From the NCBI GenBank assembly GCA_958450365.1, contig CAUEEP010000742.1, positions 3,886,001 to 3,950,000 on the forward strand: a DNA stretch of 64,000 nucleotides, read 5' to 3'. Position 1 is the stretch's first letter. Each line of letters begins with the position of its first letter. Shown here piece after piece: positions 56,601-64,000 of the stretch. Below the pieces are notes generated by a model. The model was not told the DNA's origin, did no database searches, and saw only the letters and a list, made by a program, of their open reading frames with translations. The translations under genes were made by a program, and so were the position numbers. The stretch is from Mesorhabditis belari (taxonomy: Eukaryota > Nematoda > Chromadorea > Rhabditida > Rhabditidae).

Positions 56601-57111
56601 TAGGTTGATGCATAAGTCTTTTCGTTCCTTTTCGTCTGCCGTTTCAAGCCAACAAATGCACCAATTAAACTACGGTTGATTTCATTAGAAAAACCAATTA
56701 TTTCTCTGCAAAATAACATTAAAACGGGTTTAAAAATATTTAATGCCTGGATTTTCTTGAGAGTATGAAGTCGGGTAGTCAAAAAGGGCTAACTCGATGA
56801 TGCGGTTTAGACACCTTAGCTAAAGAAAACCTATCTTCGTGTCAATAGATAAAAGATAGAGAAAAAAAACGTTTGATATTTCGCCAAAATTTCAGAGAAA
56901 TTCATTCAGCCAATTTTTCCGTAGAGTTTTTTATAGATTTTTACGAAAAAGGCGTTTTTCACTCTCGAATTTGCTTGAAAGTGAACCGAAATTCATTTAA
57001 AAAGATGCAAATTGAACAAAAAAACACTTTTTTTTATAGAGCAAACTATAGATTAATTGGTGAATTTGTTACTTTTTAACACAAAAACGAAAAGACTTAT
57101 GCATCAACCTA
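56601..57111. repeat. MITE with taggttgatgcataagtc ends, copy 2
   Basis: Nearly identical to 39972-40491 but in the opposite orientation. Flanked by TA on both sides (atat before, tata after). Confidence 0.85.
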
Positions 57112-57247
57112 ATATAATTAATGACGTTTTATCGATTGTGTTTATCATGGAAAAAAATAAAACTTTATTATTACAAAATACAAGTTTTTGTCGAAACAAA
57201 ATAAAGTTGAAAGTTTAAAAATATTTAAAAAATAATTCTTGTAATTA

Positions 57248-57480
57248 TTTATGGAGCAATATTGTTAACATATGTCATTGCAGTCTCAAATTGTGCTTGG
57301 ATAACTCGACTCTTTTGCTGTTCCCATTGCTGGAGAGCGAAGCTTTTCTGCGGCGGTGTGTGGCGGCTTTCGGAGCACGTATTGGATGGCCTCGATTCGG
57401 GAAAGCATTTGGAGCTTTTGGAAAGCTTTTGCAATGGATCATGGGAACCGGAAACCAGAAAATGCAATATCTGTAGTTGT
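57248..57480 (-). other. Possible terminal exon of an unrecognised protein
   Basis: After a ctacag acceptor (57481 on the minus strand) the frame reads LHFLVSGSHDPLQKLSKSSK to FALQQWEQQKSRVIQAQFET and stops at TAA. No upstream exon could be attached; the next kilobase is a P1 element. The opposite strand is also open. Weak call. Confidence 0.25.
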
Positions 57481-57824
57481 AAATCGTTTTAGTTGTTTGT
57501 AATTGCTCTCAATTCATTCTTTGTTAAGTGTCTGTCGGTCGATAGCTGCTAAAGTTTGTTGAAATTTTTTTAATGATAATGAAATAATGATTCGAGCCTC
57601 AAATACTCAAAAGTCTCGGATGAAAAGACACTAAAAACTACCTTAAAGCTGAATTCTTCTGCATTAGTTAAATCACAAACAATGCAACTAAGTTTCTTAG
57701 TTTCTTAGTTTCTTAGAAAAGCCGAAAAGGAGCTAACGTTCGCTTCTCGCATCGACGACAAAAAGAGGTACGAAAACACTCAAAATTACACGCGTGTAAT
57801 TTTGAATTTTGAGGGGGGCGTCCG

Positions 57825-58400
57825 AATCCTCAAATTGGACATTGTCTTCTCCTTAAATCAAGGCTAATCTCAATCTATTGGGCTGGTGAATTGAAAACTG
57901 CCGGCTATTGTCATATTTCACAGTTTGAGCACTTTCTTCAAAGGAAACCCTTTTGGTGTCAATGGAAAAGTTGTAGAGAATCAAAAATCAAAGCTTATAT
58001 CCAAATTTTCAGAACGATTCAAAAACTGGTTTTCAAGAAATGCCAAATTTACGTATTTTCATAAAACTTGCATTTTTTTGTGATACACTAAGTGTATCCA
58101 AAAAGATACACTAAGTGTATCTTTTTGGAAATTTGGATATAAGCCTAATTTTTGATTCTCTACAACTTTTCTATTGACACCAAAATGGGTTTCTTTTGAA
58201 GAAAGTGCTCAAACGTCCTCCAGGGACATCTCCAGTCCTCCATTTTTGAGTCTCACACTTGTCTCACACACAAACCAAAATCCTACTACGAAAGAGGAAT
58301 CCGCAAATTGCGTGTAAAATGGGCACAAGTCGTCAATAATAATGGAAATTATTTCTAATGAATTGATGGTTTTATGTTGAAGTTTTTTCATTAAAAACAA
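57825..58400. repeat. P1 foldback element, third copy
   Basis: It shares with 15370-15949 the left flank aatcctcaaattggacattg and the element ends gaattgaaaactgccggcta, but is truncated at the right end near 58380. A taagtgtatc palindrome is inserted internally. Confidence 0.8.
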
Positions 58401-58439
58401 GCGGCCAAAAACGGTTTGTTGATGATTATCCACTCTCAC

Positions 58440-58690
58440 TTTTAAAAAATTTCGATGTTAATTCAACTTTACTTGTTTACCATTGAAAAGATCACAAAGT
58501 ATTACACGAATGAATGGTGCTCACTTGTAGTTAGGTGAGCAGCGGAGGCGATGTAGATGGCCAACGAAACGAAACAGCACTCTTCGAAGTATAGTCCGTC
58601 ATTCCCTACGGCCTTCTGTCATCGATCGGCAAGATTTCGAATCTGCTCGAAGTAACGATCCGGCTCCTTTGAACCAAAAAACTGGTTTCT
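58440..58690 (-). pseudogene. Coding-like relic (FRGLHIRNQFFGSKEPDRYF)
   Basis: The minus strand reads FRGLHIRNQFFGSKEPDRYF and EQIRNLADR, a TGA, then in the same frame KAVGNDGLYFEECCFVSLAI, YIASAAHLTTSEHHSF, a gtgtaa donor-like site and LCDLFNGKQVKL. A better preserved counterpart of the last part lies at 59367-59460. I do not recognise the family. Confidence 0.4.
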
Positions 58691-58714
58691 AATGTGAAGG
58701 CCTCTAAAGTTGTA

Positions 58715-59290
58715 CAAGTTTTTGTTGTTGTTGTTGATTTTGATGTAGATGAATGTTGATGTTGATAATGTTGATGTTGATAATCTTGATGTTGATGTTG
58801 ATGTTGATGAATGTTGATAATGTTGATGTTGATTTGGATGTTGATGTAGATGAATGTTGATGTTGATAATGTTGATGTTGATGTTGAATTTCAAGAATGT
58901 TGATGGCCAGGATTTCCCCAACGATACCGTGTTTACGGTTTCTAATGTGAAGGTTTCTAAAGTTGGACAAGTTTTTGTTGTTGTTGTTGATGTTGATGAA
59001 TGTTGATGTTGATGCTGATGCTGATGTTGATCTTGATGTTGATCTTGATGTTGAATTTCAAGAATGTTGATGGCCAGGATTTCCCCAACGATACCGTGTT
59101 TACGGTTTCTAATGTGAAGGTTTCTAAAGTTGGACAAGTTTTTGTTGTTGTTGTTGATGTTGATGAATGTTGATGTTGATGCTGATGCTGATGTTGATCT
59201 TGATGTTGATCTTGATGTTGAATTTCAAGAATGTTGATGGCCAGGATTTCCCCAACGAAACCGTGTTTGCGGTTTCTAATGTGAAGGCCT
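58715..59290. repeat. Compound minisatellite with TGTTGA hexamers
   Basis: Three tandem units of about 180-190 bases. Each contains a (gatgtt)n run and a unique part gaatttcaagaatgttgatg, gccaggatttccccaacga, cggtttctaatgtgaagg. The minus frame stays open as His/Gln/Asn-rich protein with NILEI and RNLHIRNRKHG, so the unique part may derive from an exon like that at 58680. Confidence 0.85.
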
Positions 59291-59366
59291 CTAAAGTTAA
59301 ACAAATTTTTCAATTCTTATTAGCTAATTCAAATAGTAACTTAAAGTAAAAGTTCTAATTGATGAT

Positions 59367-59460
59367 TATCCACTCTCACTTTTGATCAATTTCGATTTTA
59401 ACTCCAACTCTACTTGTTTACCATTGAAAAGGTCACAAAGTGCATTTCTCTAAACCTTGA
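59367..59460 (-). pseudogene. Orphan terminal exon (ALCDLFNGKQVELELKSKL)
   Basis: Minus strand: tttag acceptor, then RNALCDLFNGKQVELELK and KSESG with a stop. It duplicates 58440-58500 with an intact frame. No upstream exons were found, so it is probably a leftover of a duplicated gene. Confidence 0.35.
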
Positions 59461-59533
59461 AAACAACTCAACAACCCTTTTGCGAATTTTTCTTTCTGTT
59501 TTTAAACTTTTTGATATTCACATTTAAAAATCG

Positions 59534-60163
59534 ATGTTCAAAATGATCTTTTTCATTTTATTGTTATTAAGTAAGTGTAATTTTCAGAAATAAAAACCTT
59601 TTTCAGTAAATCAGGCAATATGCATTAAAAAGACAGCTTTGTTTCCCGGTTGCCAAAAAAGTTGTGAACCGCCCGAAGATCCTCGAAAGCCTGTGAGTTT
59701 TTTAGAGAAAGATTTATTTATGAAATTATGACGAATCGAAATTTACAAATAAACTAAACTACAACTAAACTAAACTCCAACTAAACTAAACTCCAACTAA
59801 ACTCCAGCTAAACTAAACTCCAACTAAGCTAAACTCCAGCTAAACTCCAGCTAAACTAAACTCCAACTAAACTAAACTCCAGCTAAACTAAACTACAACT
59901 AAACTAAACTTCAGCTAAACTCCAGCTAAACTAAACTACAACTAAACTAAACTTCAGCTAAACTCCAGCTAAACTAAACTCCAACTAAACTAAACTCCAA
60001 CTAAACTAAACTCCAACTAAACGATAAACTCCAGGAGAAGCAGATTTACATTTGGGTATGCTGTCAGACAAATGGATGGGCTGACGGGAGATGTGTGTTC
60101 AGAAATGGCAACTTTATCCACTATAAGCCTGAATGCTGTGAAAAGAAAAACTGTGGACAGTAA
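59534..60163 (+). CDS. Small secreted Cys-rich protein
   Basis: Three exons, 59534-59570, 59607-59692 and 60044-60163, give 80 residues. The start MFKMIFFILLLL is a signal peptide, with cleavage probably after NQA. The mature part reads CIKKTALFPGCQKSCEPPED, then CCQTNGWADGRCVF and YKPECCEKKNCGQ before TAA, nine Cys in all. The spacing, with two CC pairs, suggests a disulfide-rich peptide. I do not recognise the family and assign no activity. Intron 2 is a aaactccaactaaact minisatellite (59748-60030). The next gene is convergent. Confidence 0.7.
59748..60032. repeat. aaactccaactaaact / ccagctaaactaaa minisatellite
   Basis: About 18 degenerate 10-16-base units fill intron 2 of the small secreted protein gene, up to the exon 3 acceptor region. 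Confidence 0.95.
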
Positions 60164-61063
60164 TAAAGTAATAAAGATTGAATTGACAGTAATAAAGATT
60201 AAATTTTATGATTTACTCAAAAAAAGCAATTTTTCTAAACTTTTAAAAACAAAGGACACTGTTTTATTCGAAAAATTGTTAATTCAAGCTAACAGTTCAT
60301 TTCGACAAAGTTTTCTGTCTCATTTCAACATTAGAGCAGTTGAGTTTGGCTTGAGTTTAGCTTGAGTTTAGCCATTGATTCCCTTGGCTACAATATTTTT
60401 TTCTTTTATCGCAAGCGCTCAGCTTATAGCTCAGATTGAGGCCGAAAATCACGAATCTTAAAGTCAATCACTGAATTTCAATCACCCACAAACCCAAGCA
60501 CAATTTCGGGACCAAAGAAGAAAACTTCATAAAAAAGAAAGAGCTCCATTGAAGTTTGTGGCTCTGGGGTACCCAGTGGGTCACCACGAAGACACGTGAA
60601 TGCCTTGATAGACAATCGAAGACTGGTTTAGATCAGTTGCAGTGATAACCAGAGTCAGGTTAGCAATTAGAGATCGTAATTTGATGGGTTGTATATCTAG
60701 GGATGAGTGGGGAGGGAAAGCGTTAGAGAGTGCGCGATTGATTGCGATTGTGCAATGCAAAGGAAATGGAGGGAAGGTGAACGAATGGAAAAGACAGAAA
60801 GATCTGAAAAGAACCTGGCTAAAGTTCCAAGCTAAAGTCAGACTGCCATATTGAGCTGGCCTTGCGCTGATTGAGCTGTGTGTCATCGCTTTTTTGTTGA
60901 GAAACCAAAATATAGAACTGAAAAAAATGGCTGAAACACGAAAAATTTGTGTTTCCATCAAACAATAATGGGGAATTTCACGAATTTCACCTCATTTTCA
61001 CATTTTTTTTGAATACGGATTGTAATTCGGGTTTAAAAGGCATAAAAGCATTTATGAATTGGC
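60164..61063. other. Intergenic, convergent genes
   Basis: No gene was recognised. Minus-strand and plus-strand frames near 60600-60960 lack splice support and family resemblance. The segment aagctaaagtcagac(t/c)gcca-tattgagctggccttg recurs in the lipase intron at 61570-61650, so part of this spacer is duplicated. Confidence 0.5.
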
Positions 61064-63479
61064 TCAATATTTACATTCTCTTGAAAGATAGTTGTCCAGT
61101 TCGATTCCAAAATACAATGTGTGATCTCGAAAATTGAGTCGAAATAGTGGAGCGCCAGACGAACATGATCTAAATGATTTTTAATGAAAATCTTATGAAA
61201 AAGCTCAACTTATCCTCGTTTCCAACACAAATCGTATAGGGCAAGCCAAGGGTCATGTTATTTGGATAGTAGATCTGAAAAAACAATGCCATCAATACAA
61301 GACTCAAAACTTTTGATCACCTCGATTCCATGATGGAGATAGTTTTCATTTTTGAATGGCACATGCGGTATCCAATCGTTGTCATGCACCACTCGATATG
61401 AGTAGGGAAGCTGGAAAATTCCTTTTTTTATCGATTTGATTCGATTTAGTCTACCGAGTTGAGGAGGGTCGAGTATTGAGCATCACCCGTTCTCGGCTCT
61501 CCATATGTGATCAAACGGATCTGAAATTTCAGACTATTGCTCCAACTAGTCCAACAAGGCTGGACTAAATTTCCAAGCTAAAGTCAGACCACCATATTGA
61601 GCTAGCTTTGAGCTGATTGAGCTGGCCTTGAGCTGATTGAGCTGGCCTTGTGCTTAGAAATTTGAACCAAAGCCGTACACCATGGGCTAACTAGGGACAG
61701 TGAGGGGATTCGAACCAGGGACGGACGACCAGCCAGCGCGAAAGGCGAGCACACTAACCGCTACACCATCGCCAAATCTCAGAGAAAAGTGGTTTGGCCC
61801 CATACTGCGGCGACGCCGTTTTCCCAAAAAGTGCTCAAACTTCAAAAGAGTTTTTCTCGAAAACTGGATGCTATGGAGTAAAACTGAGAAACACGTATCC
61901 CTTAGAATTTCAAGGTGGTGCTTCTGAGCTAGACCCTATATCCCAAATCGATGCTAAGTTGGAGCAGTGAAGCTTATTCCTCTTATTAAGCCTGGCCTAT
62001 CCAAGCCTAAAGGACTAGCCCTGCCCTTTAGAAAGCTTGATTCTAATTCTTGTCATCATCATCATAACAATTGGCTTTGTAAATACCTTGCTTGGATCGG
62101 CAAATCCCATTTGTTTCAAGTATCCAGCACATAGTCCGGCCATTGCGCCTCCAAGAGAATGCCCAGTCACCTAAAGGAAAGCGATAACTTTGAGAGACTT
62201 TGTAAGACTTTGAGAGCTTTAACTCACCCAAATCTCATAGTCTGGATATTTTTGTTGTAGTGTAAAGAAGTCGTCCTTGATCCCCGCATTCCAGAGTTTC
62301 AAAAAAGCGTTGTAGAAGAAATCGGCGACTTTTGCGCCACCCGGGAAAGTTAACTGAAACGAGGGATTTAAGGATTTAAGGCTAACAAGGCTAACAAGGC
62401 TAACAAGGATTTAAGGCTAACAAGATTTAAGGCTTCCCAAGTTACCCGCGAGTTACAATGTGCCTGCACTCGGAACTCTTTGATCTTGGTTCGGATCCAC
62501 TAGCAGTCAAACACTAACCACTAGGCTACGGGCTGACTTTTGGGATGGCGAAAGGAAAGCCTTTCCGCCGGCAAAAATCAGAAATTCGAGAAAAGCTTTC
62601 ATTTTTTCGAAATTCAAATGGCTGTAACTTTGTGCGTTTTGCCGATTAGCGGTTTTTGAAAACAGTTTTAGGTCTTTCTTTTGGCACCTACCTCATATTG
62701 TAACTCGCGGGTAACTTGGGAAGGTTACCTTGTAAATCCCTAGGTCTTTTAAACTATTTATTACTGTATATTTGAATATATTGTGAAGAATTTCATAATA
62801 CTTTCAAAGAAATAACCTGTTGACCGAAGAGGATATCGAGCGCCTCCATTTCTATTTCGTATGCTCCGACTGAGCCTCTAAACAAAAAGATAAGCTCATT
62901 TTTAGTTCAAAGTCTGGACAAAGTTCATAAATATAATATAGAAAGTCTCATTTTTTCAAGCCGAATATTCTACAAACATTGCTGGATCTTTGATGGATCT
63001 TTGATTTACTCAAAACTCATTTCAAAGATTTACGGAACTCATCAAAGACCCAGCAATGCTTGTACAATATTCGGCTTGAAAAAATGAGCCTTGTAGATTA
63101 TAGTTATGGACTTTGTACAATTGCAGAAATGAAAATGACCTCTCTGCACTCACCTCCATGACAAGATGATCGCCATGCGAGAATCGGAGACAGCTGTATA
63201 GGCGGAACATGTCTCATTCAAGATATCGCATTGTAGCTCGATTTTTCTTCGCAACTAAATCAAAAATTACACGAATAAGAATCGAATTTCTTCTCTAAAC
63301 AAACCTTTCCATCACCAGTTCCACTTTCAATGCATTTTTGAGGATCATCACGAAGAGCGCCGGCTGCCAATGGCCATATTACCTAAATATCTTTGTTTCT
63401 ATCCGACAATCGATTATCATTTCTAATTTTAAACTCTCACATTTCTTGAGAAAGCCTCTGAATATTGAGCAGAAACATT
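61064..63479 (-). CDS. Class 3 (GHSLGG) lipase, 5' end not resolved
   Basis: Lipase_3 enzymes hydrolyse acylglycerols; nematode members are usually secreted. My exons are 63479-63441, 63382-63305, 63254-63154, 62877-62817, 62353-62228, 62170-62087, 61520-61455, 61410-61321, 61274-61210 and 61169-61064, giving 271 residues with consistent phase. Seen in order: YSEAFSRNVIWPLAAGALRD, CDILNETCSAYTAVSD, IILSWRGSVGAYE (oxyanion region), VTGHSLGGAMAGLCAGYLKQ (nucleophile Ser), LITYGEPRTGD, YRVVHDNDWIPHVPF (catalytic Asp) and FRDHTLYFGIELDNYLSREC (catalytic His). The Ser-Asp-His triad is complete. The signal peptide and first coding exon should lie upstream, in 63480-64000 or beyond the window, but I could not identify them. 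Confidence 0.9.
61672..61780 (-). repeat. tRNA-like sequence in a lipase intron
   Basis: The minus strand reads ggcgatggtgtagcggttag (A box) and, about 45 bases on, ctggttcgaatcccc (B box). The acceptor ends do not pair and the variable region is long, so it is a tRNA pseudogene or SINE head. Confidence 0.5.
62434..62722. repeat. MITE of about 290 bp in a lipase intron
   Basis: Inverted termini cttcccaagttacccgcgag (left) and its complement ctcgcgggtaacttgggaag (right), extending to 27 bases. The minus strand of the interior has a tRNA A-box-like cctagtggttagtgtttgac. Confidence 0.8.
62942..63090. repeat. Foldback repeat in a lipase intron
   Basis: Left arm ttttttcaagccgaatattc and right arm gaatattcggcttgaaaaaa-type complement, together with gctggatctttgatg and catcaaagacccagc. 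A nearly complete palindrome of about 150 bases. Confidence 0.85.
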
Positions 63480-64000
63480 CTGAAATAGAAACAAAAGAAT
63501 CGGGATCGCAAAGTACGATGTCATCTTTTTTGCCGAATGGACTCTTCGAATCAAATTCCCATTTTCTCAAATCTCATTTTCCAAAAAGCTATTAAACTTA
63601 TCAGTTATTGCTTCTTTATGTCATTCAAAAAAAGAATTCTCACGTGGAAAGGCAAAAGAAAGGCTAGTTTTTTGCAAATTACCGCAAAAAAAACCCATAA
63701 AGTTATCTCAAAAAAAAACGAAGAGCTTTATGCTGACACGAGCTCATTTATTTTTGATGTTCTTGTGATTTGTGTTTTTTTTTGATCTGTTTTCGCACAA
63801 TTTTCATCAAGAACCGACAAAACCGAACCGACCCTAAAGTGAGGTCCTCCTTTAAATATTGGATTACCGTATTCCCTCTAATAGTAATGCACCCTGAGCG
63901 TCGCCTAAATTCCTCGAAATCTCGAGAACCGCTTATAAGAACCTATCGATACTTTTTTTTTGATCTGTTTTCGCACTCAGGTGTTCCTATTTGCGCAGAT
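63480..64000. other. Window end, upstream of lipase exons
   Basis: No convincing exon. The last bases (tttttgatctgttttcgcac, caggtgttcctat, ttgcgcagat) resemble 24840-24912, between the divergent sulfotransferases, so an unnamed dispersed repeat runs off the end. Confidence 0.5.

Noticed and set aside
58619..59313. His/Gln/Asn-rich minus-strand proteins of up to 172 codons
   Set aside because: They translate the (gatgtt)n compound repeat. Only the short unique segments might be exon-derived.
60581..60961. A 126-codon minus-strand frame between the Cys-rich gene and the lipase
   Set aside because: No splice context fits the lipase, no family resemblance, and part of the region is a duplicated spacer.

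Overview
The window looks like nuclear DNA of a nematode, probably of Caenorhabditis/rhabditid type. The evidence is AT-rich intergenic DNA, many short introns ending in a TTTTCAG-like acceptor, interstitial copies of the nematode telomere repeat TTAGGC, two sequences matching the first 20 bases of the SL1 spliced leader, and nematode-typical families (F-box, Kunitz/lustrin, Sulfotransfer_2, class 3 lipase, Tc1/Tc3/mariner). No bacterial-style operons were seen. All gene models were spliced by hand from GT..AG sites, reading-frame phase and family resemblance. No transcript data were used. Species and gene symbols are not assigned.

Layout. 0.3-11.2 kb (minus): a nearly complete M1 zinc aminopeptidase N-like ectoenzyme in 32 exons, whose introns hold minisatellites, palindromic MITEs, tRNA-like SINEs and an arginine-kinase fossil. 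14.3-17.2 kb (plus): an F-box protein gene. 17.6-20.8 kb (minus, convergent): a secreted lustrin/Kunitz-Kunitz protein. A tandem duplication lies across the tail-to-tail junction of these two genes. 22.8-34.3 kb: a cluster of secreted/Golgi-type sulfotransferase genes, with one damaged minus copy (A), two intact plus copies (B, C), an inverted partial copy (D) and older relics, mixed with Tc1, Tc3 and mariner debris. 35.3-42.1 kb: a nearly intact mariner, two MITEs, a small secreted Cys-rich gene (minus), more sulfotransferase relics and a mariner fossil. 42.3-44.6 kb: paired SL1-like sequences, a GC-rich simple repeat, a large-subunit rRNA fragment and a perfect GC hairpin.

45.1-52.2 kb (plus): a small multi-pass membrane protein of about 131 residues in six small exons spread over 7 kb, its introns filled with MITEs and a mariner. 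53.5-55.7 kb (minus): an unrecognised protein of 238 residues. 57-59.5 kb: MITEs, a TGTTGA-rich minisatellite and coding-like relics. 59.5-60.2 kb (plus): a small secreted Cys-rich protein. 61.1-63.5 kb (minus): a class 3 (GHSLGG) lipase whose 5' exon is not resolved.

No operon or pathway links the genes. Several products are predicted to be secreted or at the cell surface (aminopeptidase, Kunitz protein, sulfotransferases, lipase, Cys-rich peptides). The most notable features are the locally duplicating sulfotransferase block with telomere-repeat introns, the SL1-like pair with a shared upstream element, the rRNA-bearing GC island, and the duplication that copied the last exons of two convergent genes.
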